The notes beneath the pieces were generated by a model, which was given only the letters and a program-made list of their open reading frames with translations, had not been told where the DNA came from and did not search any database. 64,000 nucleotides of DNA from Phytophthora sp. 'mugwort' (Eukaryota; Oomycota; Peronosporomycetes; Peronosporales; Peronosporaceae). Below, one piece after another: positions 33,479 through 45,899 of the stretch; positions within the stretch are counted from its first letter, which is position 1, and each line of letters begins with the position of its first letter. The translations under genes and the position numbers were made by a program. Location: assembly GCA_033558025.1 (NCBI GenBank), contig JAUCEF010000010.1, positions 1,699,001 to 1,763,000 of the forward strand. The letters run 5' to 3'.

Positions 33479-34284
33479 AGGGTAGGTCGATAACTTGTTA
33501 GTTGACTTGTATTGAATCGATAATCGATGTGCCTCTGTTTGCCGGATTCAATAATCTATTGCTGGGAAGCTGCATATAATGACCAATTATCTATTCTTTT
33601 AAAGTGCTTTCATTAGACTTCAACACACTTTTCAGCAGCCCTGTGCCCACTGGCTTGGGTAATGCTGAGAGAGAGGAAGACGAGCAGGCCAGCGTTCACG
33701 AAGCCTGCACCGAAACAGACGCTGGTCAACGTGCACGACGACAGCTTGGAAACCAAATCTTGGCTGCAACCTCGATGGCAGAGCAGCATCAACCAGCGCA
33801 ACCACCATATCCAACACGGTGCAAACAACCCGCTAAGCGGTAAGGTAGCGAAAACAACCAGCCAAGTGCAAGTCGGCCTCTCCGCCAAAAAAAATAAAAA
33901 TAAAAAGCCTCGCAAACTTCAAATGAGTTTAGTAGCAGGAATGGAAAGTGCATGCCCGGTGCAGGTAAAACCCAAGCTGTACCGGAAGCGATGATATGTC
34001 GCTCTAATGCTCATGCTACTGTTCGAAGTTCCACAGAGACTGAGAGCTCTCCATCGCGCGAAATGAAATCCCCTTCTACTGCTGCATCGCTGCCGCGACT
34101 TTTCTTTGGAGATTTGGTTGCGTACTCACCTGCTAAGGAATCTTGGCTTCCTCGTCGCTTATCTGAAGATACAGGAAGTGCATAAATTAGCGGGCGTTTG
34201 CTCGCTTTGACAAGAAGAAATGATTGTCTCAGATTCATCGGTTAGAACACAATTTCAGAAGGAGTCAAGTGAATCGGGATAAGT
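33479..34284. other. Intergenic; short Lys-rich open frames
   Basis: Frames at 33662-33994 and 33952-34185 are open but have no recognised domain. They could be the N-terminal part of the piggyBac-like gene that follows, which is not provable here. Confidence 0.4.
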
Positions 34285-35740
34285 TTGGATCCAACGGGCC
34301 TGGAGAACTATAAGAATGTTATGACATCGCCGTCGAAGCCGGCATGGAGAGCGCTGTGTCAAGCGGACGCCACTGAATCGGGAATGGTAGACAGCGGAAG
34401 TGATTTGGAAGTAGGGCAAGAAGACCTAGAGAGATACAATCCAGAGGGTATGCTTCCGTTGTCGGTTACTGAGTTGAAAACATTACGAACATGACTTTTG
34501 ACCCCATGGCACATATTGATGGACCTTCCATTTTGTTTCCGCATTTAGATGGCACAACAAAAAACAAGAAATCACACCCCACTCCCGTCCTTTGTTTGAG
34601 TACCGGCTTCATCAAGCTTTTTGCATATATTCCTGTCTACTACTGGGTGGAAGTTCTGCATCGGACTACAAGGCAATGCGTGCGCATCAATTGGAAAAGC
34701 GCTCTATTATTTCATTTTTTACTCTAAAAGAGCTGATGACGTTCATGGGATGATGTTCTTTATGAAGTGAGTGGACAAGGATAAATATGAAAATACTGGG
34801 GAAAGCCGGTGAAACGTGGCATTGTAGGTGGCAATCATACTGGGCTTGATTCGAGAATGGCCCTTAACAGATTCAAGCTATACGTCAGAACTTATACTTC
34901 AGGCATGCGTTGAATTCATCTCTGTCATTCCGGTTTGGGATACCTGCGCACCAACAGCGAAGCTTAGACAGGTAAAGGTGTAAGTTGATTCTGTATCGAC
35001 ATCAGTCTATCGATATCAATGGCATTAAGATCGCGTTCGGTGCTCGAGGGGGGTGCTATCCGTATTTGCTGCAAGTCTTTCTCAGCACGTAGATCCGGTG
35101 TGGAGAATTCGTCTACTTCTGAATATGCTGAAAATTACTGGTGGGAAGTATGCCGAAGTTGGCTGAGATGTTTCGATGGATGTAGCATGCAGAACGAAAT
35201 TTGGTCGGAACTTAATAATATACAATCCTGTGAAATCAGGGGATAAGTATCACTTTCGAATTTACACACTGTGCTGCGCAACTGCATGGATAGTGATCAA
35301 CTTTCGCGTCCATTGCGGTAGCAATTTATCCGGGCGCTTACAAGGTGTTGTTACATCCGAGTCAATAATTGTATCACAAAGCGATCTCGACGACTTTGTC
35401 GATTATTCTCGGCCGAGTAAGGGAAGTTTTCCGGGCCGATTTACAATACTAAGCGCGCGATAAATGCCAATAACTACTACATGTCCGTCCATCAGCTTGC
35501 TGCGTTGTGGTTGAATGTCGGTATGGACGAGGGACAATTGGTGCGATAGCTTGTATTTCCCGCATCACATTGTGTTGAAGAAAGGAAGTGTTGGCGTGGT
35601 CATTACCGACAAGCCGTTTCGGTGGCGCATCAAATGATTGATCATGCTTGATACTACCTCTGGTCGGAAATGATGGATAGTTTGCATAAACATAATCACC
35701 GAGAAGCATACAAACAGGATTATATACATATGATTGGCTA
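34285..35740 (+). pseudogene. piggyBac-like (DDE_Tnp_1_7) transposase, copy 1
   Basis: Reads LPLSVTELKTLRTxMTFDPM then HIDGPSILFPHLDGTTK, FAYIPVYYW and ELMTFMG in successive frames. After heavy damage it gives AVDEASMACRTKFGRNLIIY, NPVKSGDKYHFRIYTLCC, WIVINFRVHCGSN and HHIVLKKGSV. These are the DDE region motifs of oomycete piggyBac-like elements (AVDE contains a catalytic Asp). At least six stops or shifts are present, and the C-terminal zinc ribbon is absent or beyond recognition. Confidence 0.72.
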
Positions 35741-35899
35741 AGCTAAACAGCGGGAACTTCAGCTATTGGTTGGTGATTCGGTTGGCTCCGAACGCCATCT
35801 CAATGAGGAACTACGCGTCCTCATGTATGCCAAAAATTCTCTTCCTTATTTTCCAACTCCCCGCCCACTCCACAGCAAAACCACTAGCCCTCTGCCTCC

Positions 35900-37244
35900 T
35901 TGCCATGCCCAAACCTCACCGATCAAGAGCGCCGCAGCATCACCGATGAGCTGCTCAAGCGAGTTTTCGAAGGCGATCTCCCCCACGGAGCCAAGACAGT
36001 CGTCTTCCGCCATTTCGAGAGGAACCCCTCCGCTATCGGCAAGATATGGGTCCGCTATTGCCTAAGCGTCGAGGCAGATGTTGTGGGAGGCGAGTGGCAG
36101 TGCCGCATCAAGCAACGCTCTGGGAGGAAGGGGAGGACCGAGCCGAAGTCGTCGCCAAGCTGCAAGCGCTTTCTATTGAAGATCGCTCGGTTGAACGACG
36201 TGCCGCTGACATGGCATCTCCCGCCACACTGTGCGCTCTCTGTTGGTTGAGGGTGATCTCGCAGGGTGACAGCATGCATCCGACCTACGCTGACAGCCGA
36301 AAACAAGCTGGCCGGGTTGAGCATGTCCCCACCTTCATCGACGATCCGTCACGTGAATCCGAGACGATGGACAATGTCGTCCACGTGGACAAAAAGTGGT
36401 TATATGAGGATAGGGACAACGCAGCTACTTGCTGTTTCCCTGCGAGGAACCTCCACACTGAACCAGGAAAGCAAGCGCTATATCCCCAAGACCGTGTTCT
36501 TGACCGCTATTGCATGACCGCGGTAAGACTTCCAATGTTATATATATATTATATTCTTTTTTGTCTCCTTAACATTTTTTAATCTATGTTGTGTGGCTGT
36601 GTCCGCTGACAGAAGACTATGTAGCGCAGCGCAGTAGTCCGAACCACCCCAGAGGCACCGTCTGCACACGGAGCATCGAAGTGGTCAATTGTGCTGTCTC
36701 CAGATCCTACCTGCTGCGGTTTGTTATCCCTGCGATCAAGAAACAGTGGCCACGAGGAGATCGACGATGCCCAATCTTGATCCAGCAGGACAAAGCGAGG
36801 CCCTACATCTTCCCTCTTGACCCTGACATTGTTACAGCGGGTACCGAAGGCGGCTAGTGCATGTGACTGCTGTTCTAGCGCCCCAACTCGCCCGACCTCA
36901 ACATCTTAGAATTAGATCTCTTCAACGCGATTCAGAGCACCCAGAACCGTCTGCCCATTCATGGAATTCACAATCTCGTGAGCGCCGTTGAAGATGCGTT
37001 CGAGAGCATGAGTCCGGACAAGATGGGCAACATATTTATGCCGCGGGAGAGCTGCAAGCTACTTATTATTCGCGAGAAGGGCGGGAATCAGTATCCGTTG
37101 CCACACCTCGGCAAAGCCAAACAGCGGAAGGAAGGTGTGCTGCCCCGAGTGCTGAAGCGCGACCAGCTTCTGTACGAAAGTACAAAGGCTGCGCTGGGTG
37201 AAGTTGATCGCCCCAGTCTAGTCTTCTTCAAGCATGAACAGTAA
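35900..37244 (+). pseudogene. Tc1/mariner-like transposase
   Basis: The N-terminus starts NLTDQERRSITDELLKRVFE (an HTH region), then GKIWVRYCLS. After frameshifts come NVVHVDKKWLY (first Asp), KTVFLTAIA followed by a GTAAG donor, CPLTEDYVAQRSSPNHPRGT, VIPAIKKQWPRGDRRCPILI with QQDKARPYI (second Asp), LNILELDLFNAIQS (third acid) and VSAVEDAFESMSPDKM. The C-terminal frame is open to 37244. The family cuts at TA. Catalytic acids can be seen, but the frame is broken at least four times. Confidence 0.75.
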
Positions 37245-37449
37245 GTTATACTCGCTTAAGTCGATCGAATCGGTTTTACCACCAACAGTAAGCATTTTGG
37301 ACCTGTAATCTATCATATATTATACAATCCATCATTTCCGACCAGAGATAGCACGAGAGTGTAGTTATAAAAATGGTTCAATGCAGACAAGTCGACTGAG
37401 ACGACGCTCAAACGACAAATCGGTATCAAACGTACGCACGTTATTGACT

Positions 37450-38003
37450 TTAAGATATCACTTGGCTACCTTTATAGTATTGACGTGTTATCCTGCTGAT
37501 ATCATAATCCGGCCCGTGATAAAGGTGCGCAAATGAGAACAGATAGACACCCAGTGTGTCAATGTACTTCTTCGCGTTGTGCGCATCCTTCAAGAAGGCC
37601 AACTCGGACTTTCCCTCCGTACAAAATGTAACGTGTTTGGCGGCCCACATCAACCTGTTCTAACTGTTCACTGAGATGCCAGCCCTTCTCCAATATCCTG
37701 TGCTCTGAGTCGTGCAGTATCCCCTTGCACGCTGCCGACGGCGATCAGCAGCCTTCAGCGCACTAGCGCTCACTCACGTCTTCGAGGCCTCGCGAAGTTG
37801 GCGCCGTTCGGCTACCGGTGTAAATTTCTCAACCTCCCAGTGCTTTTTATCGAGCTGTCCATCTCGAGACCGTTCATAAGCTGTTAACCACCTTCCATAA
37901 GCGACCCACGCGTTTAGATATAGCATTTAGTGCTAGCTTCTCCTTGTTAGACTCCATTATCTGACCCTTTTCCATGTCCGCAAGTGGTTTGCCTCTACCA
38001 TCT
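37450..38003 (-). pseudogene. Tc1-like transposase fragment
   Basis: On the minus strand: GKPLADMEKGQIMESNKEKL and AISKRVGRLWKVV (HTH), a damaged middle with ILHDSEHRILEKGWH, then MWAAKHVTF followed directly by GKSELAFLKDAHNAKKYIDT and FAHLYHGPDYDISRITRQYY. The part that should hold the first catalytic Asp (SDEKKF) and the QDNA motif is deleted, so this copy is internally deleted as well as frameshifted. Confidence 0.65.
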
Positions 38004-39580
38004 ACATATACAAACAACACGTAATTGACCAGCATTAACGCAAAAGCAAATGTTAGTCTAGCCCGCTTCCCTTCCAGTGTAACGGAAGCATGGAAACGAC
38101 GTAGACCCGTTAAAATCTGAAAGTAGTACCAACTTTTGCTGTCTTTTCCGCACTTGGTCTGTCAGATTCTGAACTGGTGCTCGGTCCCTACTTGTCGGAG
38201 TAGAGCAAGCATGACGGCAAAATGAACCACAGCGCACAGCCTGTAGTTGGGTAAAAGGAGCGATTCTAATGTTTTCGATTGGAAGTAGTATGCTCAAAAT
38301 CAACTATTTGTCTATCTACTCCGCGTGCGCGACGCAAAACAAAATCGTGAAATGATATTGCATCAGATACGACCGTTTAAAGAACTTAAACTAGGCTTCG
38401 AGATATCGCGTTTAGAGCATTTGGAGCTTTTTCGTTCTTTTCCTGCTGGCCATTCACCCGAACATCGCGACGAGAGTGGTTTTTGTGTGTGTGTGTGGCG
38501 GTTAGCGTGATATAAAATTGCTTGCACGTTCCAACAGAACTTCGCATTGACCCGCTTTGCAATATTCCCAACGACCAGGATGATAATAGGTTGCAGCAAC
38601 AAAGTAACCTCGGCGCCAGAAGTTATTGGAAAGTATGAAATGCGCTGCAGCGAAGCCGATAAAGCCTCGCAAGAAGCGAATCCCAGAAAATGAGCACCAG
38701 TGCTGTGTCTGCAAATGTCCATAGCAAACAACATTTAGTCTTAACGCGAAAAAAAAAAAGTTGAACGTGGCATGGAGTTAACATAAAAAAAACTAAACAT
38801 TAACAGGAGCAACCTGTCCGTCTGTCTGTATGTTAGACTGTCAGCAGTACTTATTTCTTACCGTCACGCTTCTTAATCCTTTCCATTGGACAAAAAGGCT
38901 GCCGAGCGGAGCGAATCCGGGCCCGCGATTGGTTAAAATGCTTCCGAGCAAGCGAAGGCGGACGCCACCAGTATACCGCTTAGTATATAGCGGTGCCGGA
39001 TGGTCCGCAAGCTTTACCGAAGCCGAAAGCGTAGGTAGCAGGCAGGATGAAAACAATCCACATTATTGGCGAAATCGGGGCGGGTGAATTTTTTTTTTTA
39101 CGGCTGGAATGGTAAAAACGGTGGGTAATCCAAATCTTGGATCATTGGCTCAAAGCGTGCGGTGGACATTGTTGAAAGCTACACCCGCCGCAGTCCACCG
39201 CGACACATGTTGTTATCTAGGGAGACATTAGGCTCGTTCGGGTTTTACAGCCTCAACACCATGCTACACCATGGAAACTTTTCGGTCTCCGGTTTCTTCG
39301 CCAATATCTACCGTGCATTCGGTATTACAATGTTTTATTTTATCAAAACGGACGAGCAGTTGCAGCTTCCGATGCATAATAATACCTTCAAAGAGACCAA
39401 TGCTACTGAGGAAGTCTATGCTGTCACTTCTTCATTGCACAACAACCTCTACCGAGGACAAACTCGATGACTCCGCGCGGTGCGCGTCAGCGCCACGCCG
39501 CCCAATTCACCCGACGCGACGGACGCTTCTGATACCGAACGCCCCGACGCTGCACGCCACTGTTGCTGCTCCTGATAAAT
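38004..39580. other. Intergenic; nothing recognised
   Basis: No gene identified. There is a small inverted repeat TATACCGCTTAGTATATAGCGG near 38970. Homopolymer A tracts lie at 38749-38759 and T tracts at 39089-39099. Confidence 0.4.
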
Positions 39581-39950
39581 CCGAAAGCGACGACGAGAAC
39601 ACTATCAACCGGGGCGGCGTGTACAATGAACCCCCGGCTCCGACGGAGCCAACTTGTATTGTGCGTCAGATATGGGCACGACAGATCAACCAGGCGCCAT
39701 TTTACTTGGTGCAATGGGAGGGCTTCGTCGAATTGACCCCCCCCCCCATAACATTCCCTGACAGCTCATGGCTAGGTTTGATGCTGAGAACTGAACCCTC
39801 AATAACCTTGGCAAGGTTATACTCTACCATTCAGCTATTTTTGCTAACCGAGCGTCCGCATGGGACTACCAGCCTATGCGCGGTCGACGCCGTTCTGTGC
39901 GCACCGAGCGCCCATCCCGCAGATCGACACCCGCCTCTGCGGTAAGGCTA
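39580..39950 (+). pseudogene. Chromodomain-like fragment
   Basis: A frame reads PTCIVRQIWARQINQAPFYL followed by VQWEGF, which resembles the start of a chromodomain (IVxxIxxxR...YLVxWxGF). After a poly-C frameshift it continues with PDSSWLGFD. Chromodomains occur at the C-terminus of some Ty3/gypsy integrases and bind methylated histone H3. The evidence is one short motif only. Confidence 0.3.
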
Positions 39951-40861
39951 TCGTTTGTTAACCCATTAAGAACGATACACTCACATGTGCAACTGTTTAC
40001 AGCTCGCAACAGGCTGCAGCGCCAGCTTAGCTAACTCACCAGGTGCTTGGCAGCACGCCCAGATCACTTCAAGTTAATGCAACTAATATTCTGCAAATTC
40101 GCATTTTTCATGTAACAGTTAGTGGGTTGCCCGAATCTTCCGTTGTTCCATTCACCAATAACCCCGCTTTTCCATCTCTGGTAGCAGGTAGCTCAATTTT
40201 ACGGAGAGTAGTGGGGCGAACCCCTGCGAGCGAAGCGGGGCCGTTTTCTACCAGAGCGTAGCGTAGGTAGCTTTCTTAGAAGTGGATCGAGCTCTTGAGC
40301 GATCGAAACGACCACTCTCCAAACTTTCACTACCGCCGCGTAGCGGCGGCGCATAATAAAGCTATTTTGAATGAGTTTTTAACCCCTTAATTCCCCAAAA
40401 AATAAACAGGGGTATATTTGATCCTTATTTTTTACCGTAGAACATAAGTATTCAGATTCCTATATTATTATTATTATTATATAATAATATAGGAATCTGA
40501 ATATCTGTCTTAAGTTCGATTTCTTGCGGGAGGGTTAGGTAGGGCGTAAGCAGTTAGTCGGTGGGTAGAGTACATGCATCTCAAACATAACATGCCTTAT
40601 GTTGCTTCAAAAGCTGTCATCCTTACCGCTTATGATGATCAACCAACAAAAGAACTGTACTGTTTATTGGATGGCCCTTTTCTTAAGTGTTGCAAACTTC
40701 CAGCTTGCCGGCTTTATAAATGTTGATCACTAAGAAGGTCAGAAAGGCACACGCTTACTTGATTGCTTTGCGCTCTGGCTGCAAGAGAATGCACTACCAA
40801 ATCAGAAAGACAAACCTTCACTTGATTGCTGTGCGATACACTCGACCCCTAGCTGCACTGC
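39951..40861. other. Intergenic with hairpins
   Basis: Contains the palindrome CCGCCGCGTAGCGGCGG at about 40332-40348 and the perfect 22 bp inverted repeat listed below. No gene recognised. Confidence 0.5.
40450..40502. repeat. Perfect 22 bp inverted repeat, 9 nt loop
   Basis: Arms 40450-40471 and 40481-40502 are exact reverse complements (ATTCAGATTCCTATATTATT...), separated by TATTATTAT. Confidence 0.9.
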
Positions 40862-42890
40862 CTAAGGTTCATCATCCTCCATACCTCCATCTTCGCTTTC
40901 AACGCTGCTGTCCGAAGCCGCTCGGGGACGCCGTCGCTTCTTTCCCGGGTGCGTGGGTGGTGGGCGATCGCGGGTCTTGTGCTCCTGCAGCAGAAAATCC
41001 GGGGTACGTCGTTCCCGTCGCTCCAATCGTCGTGCCAGATATGGTAGCACGTTTTTCCACCCCGTCACGAACTACATTGCAAAGATATTGCTAAAATCGA
41101 TGTTAGAATTGCAAAACAGATCTAGATAAAGATTCACAGATACGTACCGTCGGTTGCCGGTGCAACACTCGGTGCAGGAGTACTTCGTATACTTCCTGAG
41201 CTTCGACTTGTAGATAGGACACACTTTGCAGGAGCGATGGCGGCGTTTCAGCCCTTGCTCGTTGTCCACTCTGTCTGGACTTTCTTCGAGACGGGTGACC
41301 ACACTCAACACCTGTCGGCGCGGTCTCCTGGAACACACTTGCTTTTTTGCGCACGGAGAAGCTAACGTCCTATCCAGGGCCCGGATTGCACTCTGTTCGT
41401 TCAGCAAACAATAAGTCGTTATGTTAGTCGTTATGGTGACCATATCTCAGTTCAAATCAGCTTATGTCGAATCCGTCAACATAATCCTAACTCGATTGCT
41501 TCGAACGCATCAGGAGAATTGATTGCCAGTAGTTGCTCCATTAGCGTCTCGAAAGACGCGTAGTGTTTTGCGGGGCGCTTGTTCTATACTTTGCGACTGT
41601 GGCGAAACACTATAAAAGCGTTCACCACGGCCATGTCCAGCAAGCCGAGAAACAGAGCCTTTTAATACTTCCGTGTTTTGTAGCAGGGCTAGATACTGTA
41701 CCTCTGCATCTGGAGTTGGTCGTGCACGTCCACACACCCCATCCTGCGGTGGTAGTCGCAGACCAACTCTGGTGAAGAGACGTTTTTCATTTCTCCATGA
41801 ACGTGATGCACCAGTATAGGTACACATAATCGCAGTTAGCAACAATTAGTCTCCACAACCAAAACAATTTACTTACTGACTGAGCCTGTGCGGCGACTGC
41901 CTCCGGTGGTGAGTAGATGAACGGGATTGCGGTCCATCCGCATTGCTGCTGTAATCTGGGGGAACGTCTTGTTCTGGGCAAGCTTGATGGTTCCTTGAGG
42001 GGGATGCACTATCTTCCTCTTCTTCACAGTCTTGACCTCCTTCTTAGTTATAACGCCCTTCGCATAGCCCGCTCGATCTGTCTCGAACGTGCCTGTCAAA
42101 TAGAGACGGCGGTACAGCAGTTCCAACGCCAACTTGACGGACGTGTAGAAATGATCAGTGACGATGGCGACGTTGGTGACGGAGGACAAAGTGCATTCAT
42201 ATTCCGCAATACTGGAGCCTCTCCGGTATTGTTGTCTGTCAGAACAGGTGTCCGCAGGTGGGTCTTAGCACCACAGTAAATTTCAATCTGTCACAGCACC
42301 AGAAACGTCACACATAGATTATGTTAGCTTTATGTTGGATTCGTATTCGACCACGTGCTACTTATACTGACCGCAGGCCAACATAAGCACTTGGACCAAA
42401 ACGTGGCTGCAGCAAGGCCGCAGCCTGCCACAACGTCCACACCACAAACCTCAAGCAGTATGCCGTTTTGCGCACGCCGCAACAAATACCGTCGTCTCCC
42501 ACTTGTGCGGTCTATCCTTGTTGAGCTGGCGAGTCGGGTTATAGCGAGAACGGGACGGCAACGTGGTTTTGTCAAAGCTTATCACTGGGGGCGCTCGATA
42601 TCCTCGGGCGAATGTTCGGTGCAGAACATCTACAACGGGTCGTATCTTCCACGCTCGATCAGTGCTGGCTTGCGGAAACTTATTGAGAGAAATGTAGATA
42701 TCCCGTAGCGTGAAAGAAGGGATTCTTCGGCATGGAAAACTTGACCCGATTCGAGGGTAGCGCCCCGCTTTGCTTGGCAGACCAGTGCACTGCGATACCC
42801 TTGCGAACTGGCGTCAGCATACGCACTGTCAGCAGGCCCATAACTACTGGCACCTCGTAGGGCTCGCTGTCAGCAACACCAGAGAGTCAG
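40862..42890 (-). pseudogene. piggyBac-like transposase, catalytic and C-terminal part, copy 2
   Basis: From 42890 downward: YEVPVVMGLLTVRMLTPVRK, LNKFPQASTDRAWKIRPVVD, FDKTTLPSRSRYNPTRQLNK (first Asp region; expected FDE is FDK), VAACAKTAYCLR, VAIVTDHFYTSVKLALELLY (second Asp), RAGYAKGVITKKEVK, MDRNPVHLLTTGG, MGCVDVHDQLQMQRYS, LFLGLLDMAVVNAFIVFRHS. A C-terminal Cys-rich ribbon (CKVCPIYK ... YSCTECC) leads to an acidic tail ending at 40862. Introns or frameshifts interrupt it near 42350, 41870 and 41440. This is the most complete piggyBac copy here, but it carries stops. Confidence 0.78.
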
Positions 42891-42969
42891 CTGCGGATAT
42901 CTCCAGCTCTTCCACTTCATCACCATTACGCCGCTGCTGTGAGCGGATGCCTCTAGCACGCAGCGGAAT

Positions 42970-44090
42970 AGACTGCATGTGGTTCTCCGACAAAAGCAAT
43001 ACTTCCAGAAGCGCGTGAGGCTGACGAAGGGGCAGGAGCTGCTATTGTACCGATGCCAGCACGAGCTGCCCGGTGCCACACACCGCGGGCTGTCTGTCTG
43101 GGCATGCAACAAGTTCAAATTGCCCAGGACACCCTCTAAACAAGTAGTTTGTCGTGTCCTCAGGATCGAAAGCTCCCTCCGCTCTTTGTCGCCCGACTGT
43201 TTGGACCGCAAGAAGCAGCGCCCTCCCTATCCACAGTAGCTCGACCAGAGTGTTGTGGAATTCGTGACGGAGTGCGAAGACCTCCAACTCTCCATTTCGG
43301 AGAGATGGTCATCGCCCAGGCCAGAAGCATCGCGCGCCGTCTCTACATCCGCTGGCGGCGAGCGCACGGTGAGTCTGGAGCCGTGGACTTGAAGGCCGTA
43401 GCCACCGAGTTCCAGCGCCTACGCAGTGTAATTGGTCAATATTCGGGCCAGGACGTCTATAGTATGGACGAAACCAGCTTCTATTACAAAAACGTACCTC
43501 GACGCTCGCTCTGCTTGCACGAGGCCCCCGCGCTGAAGCAGACACGTCGCGCATCACGCTGATGCTGTGCTGTAACGCTATTGGCAGCGGCAAGCTGTCG
43601 CTGCTCTTCGAGGGAAAAGCGGTAAAACCACGTTGGATCAAGAACAAACCAGTGGCGTCGACTACAAATCCGCCAAGAAGGCGTGGATGACAACCGAGCT
43701 ATATCAGTCGTGACTCCAATACCTCGACAAATCGATGCGCGAGAAGGTAGGCGCATTTTATTGCTCGTTGACAATGCTTCTTCTTACAGCGAAGAGGGAC
43801 TTAATCTAACCAATATCCGCGTCGAGACACTGCCGCCTAACACTACGTCGAAGCTTCAACCGCTAGATCAAGGTATCATATACATGTACTGCGTGGAGCG
43901 CTCTGTCTTACACAAGAAAATGAACTTTGCATTAGATGAAATAGATGGTGGTAACGACAAGCCCTACAAAGTACGGATGCTGAGGGGTGTCCAATGGAGA
44001 GCTGACGTATGGCAGGAGCTACCGGCAAAAACGATTAAGCATTGCTGGCTCCATTCTGAACAAGGGGGACCACAGCTTCATTTTGGATTA
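42970..44090 (+). pseudogene. pogo/Tigger-like (DDE_1) transposase, copy 2
   Basis: N-terminal CENP-B-type HTH (VRLTKGQELLLYRCQHE, KLPRTPSKQVVCRVLRI), then MVIAQARSIARRLYIRW, VYSMDETSFYYKNVPRRSLC (first Asp), SGKLSLLFEGKAVKPRWIKN, ILLLVDNASSYSEEGLNLTN (second Asp), LPPNTTSKLQPLDQGIIY (third Asp) and TIKHCWLHS. It lies in opposite orientation between two parts of a piggyBac-like gene. Frameshifts near 43240, 43560 and 43690 inactivate it. Confidence 0.8.
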
Positions 44091-44289
44091 TCTACATTCA
44101 TTAGTTTAGTCTCTGCTATAGCATTTGCTTCTCCTCTACATTTATATCTACCTTCATATTTGTATGGCCACGACGCGTTCTTTATTGAAGCAGAAGACTG
44201 TATATGTTGGCTCTTGCGCTGGATATCGACCATCGTAGTAAGTTCTTATGTTGGATCAGGTACACATGACGTACCATATTCCCACCCGT

Positions 44290-45141
44290 GTGTCCGCATC
44301 ATCGAGCCCGCTTACTTGTTTTGTGCCATTGGTGAACAAACAGAATTCAGCATCCCCTCCCCTTCCACATCAGAGTCTTCGTCAGTGAGATCTCCAATAT
44401 CCCAGTCCTCCTCCCAATCTTCGTCATCGTCGCCGCAATCCTTCTCGTCTTCATGCTCTTCCTCCAGCATGGAGTCGTCGTCGGAATTCAGACCAGTACA
44501 TCCTCAGCACCAGAGGGAGCTTCCCCATTTTCGGAGGCGTCCGAAGCGTCATTGTCGTCCTGTAGCACGCCACGGCGACGTTTCCGTGAACCTCGACCCG
44601 ATCGCCGTTGCTTAAACAGCGCGGGAGTGGCTGCGCGTGATGCTGGTCGCTGGCCAGAGATCACTCGCGCGGGTGTGGCAACCTCCTCCACCGCCGCCTC
44701 GACTGCCTCCGGCTCGGCTGCTGCTGGCTCGACTGGAGCCGTCTCGCCCGTTGACGCCTCGTCTTCCGCCTCCTTCGCCTCCGCTCCTGGCAGTGCCCCC
44801 GTTGATCGCTGAATCGCCATGGTCGCCGTGGTCCTTTTCGCGCCCTCCTTCCTGCTTTTTTCGTTTGATGCTTGCCGTCGGGCCCCTCGTCCACAACCTC
44901 GCCCACTGCTCGTCGAAACCGACGCGCGTGTCTGTCGCTGAATCGCGCCACCCTGCACAGCTGCTGCTCTTGGTCCGTTAGCTTGCGCCGCGGTTGCTTC
45001 CTCGTGCTTCCTACACTCGCTCTTGGCTCGCGCTTCTGAAGAACGAAAACTGCTTGGAGCCACCAGTTCATGGTGGGTGACGAGTAACTCTTTATCACGT
45101 TCAGCCGAACTGCATCTCGGCCGAAACCTAAAACTGTGCAT
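44290..45141 (-). pseudogene. Probable N-terminal region of piggyBac-like copy 2
   Basis: The minus strand from 45141 is open for 217 codons and rich in Ala, Arg and Glu. After a frameshift near 44490 it continues with HEDEKDCGDDDEDWEEDWDI and GDLTDEDSDVEGEGML. Long acidic N-termini are usual before the DDE domain of piggyBac transposases. The catalytic part lies further down the same strand (42890-40862) beyond the pogo relic, which suggests an insertion split the gene. There is no sequence motif that proves the link. Confidence 0.35.
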
Positions 45142-45636
45142 TTGGCTGTTTTTCCACTCAAACCGTGTGAAAATTGACTACAACATACAAACACCAAGTG
45201 TAAAAATTGCTTTGTTCTACCTCCAAACATACCAGAGACACTGCGAAAAAACTGACTTGGGTTATACACCTCTTAGGTTCTATTGTACAACATATAAAAT
45301 GGGAACTAAGGGGTTAAATGTGTTTTTTTGCGTAGAACAGCGCCAAAACGAAACATTTACACTTACAAAGTTGACTCCAACTGCTCCACGGCAACTTCGC
45401 TTTGAGCGGGATATGCTTCAACTGAAACCGTGCGATAGTTCAAACGAAGATAAGACATAGGCCAACGCCATAGACCACAGAGGTCGCAATGCGTTAGTGT
45501 TTTGCGTCGTCTCATTTGATCACCCTCCGATTAACATGAGGTCACTACTATCAACACAAAACCTCCAAGTCATATAGTTGCAGTCATTTTCCGCCGCTTG
45601 TCCCAACCAGTCAATTTCGCCGGACACCCACCTCCG
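45142..45636. other. Intergenic upstream of eIF4G
   Basis: Boundary between transposon debris and the host gene island. No gene recognised. Confidence 0.5.
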
Positions 45637-45661
45637 ATTGGCCAAAATGCTTTCAACCAAT
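45637..45661 (+). promoter_or_regulatory. Two CCAAT boxes upstream of eIF4G
   Basis: ATTGG at 45637-45641 and CCAAT at 45657-45661 lie about 240-260 bp before the eIF4G start codon, in opposite orientations. CCAAT boxes bind NF-Y. The distance is reasonable for a promoter, but the transcription start was not identified. Confidence 0.4.
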
Positions 45662-45899
45662 CATCTTGGGGTGAAGTTTCTTGGCTGAGCTGCCCGCAGC
45701 CAAACATTATTCGCAGCAAGAAGAGTAGCAGGCCGTTCCGCACCCGCATCTCTTCATCCCCAGGTCCCGTTCGAGCACCTGCGCAAGTCGTGCGTGTGTG
45801 TATCCATCTGATCTTGCATCTCACGCCGCTTCGAGCGTCTGCAACCCCGCACAGGCCCCGCAATCCCATCCCGCACACAGCCATCCCTCCGGTATCACC

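Noticed and set aside
44661..45269. 202-codon Arg-rich minus-strand frame
   Set aside because: Overlaps in another frame the Ala/Glu-rich region (44488-45141) that leads into the acidic segment; Arg-rich composition is typical of a shifted frame.
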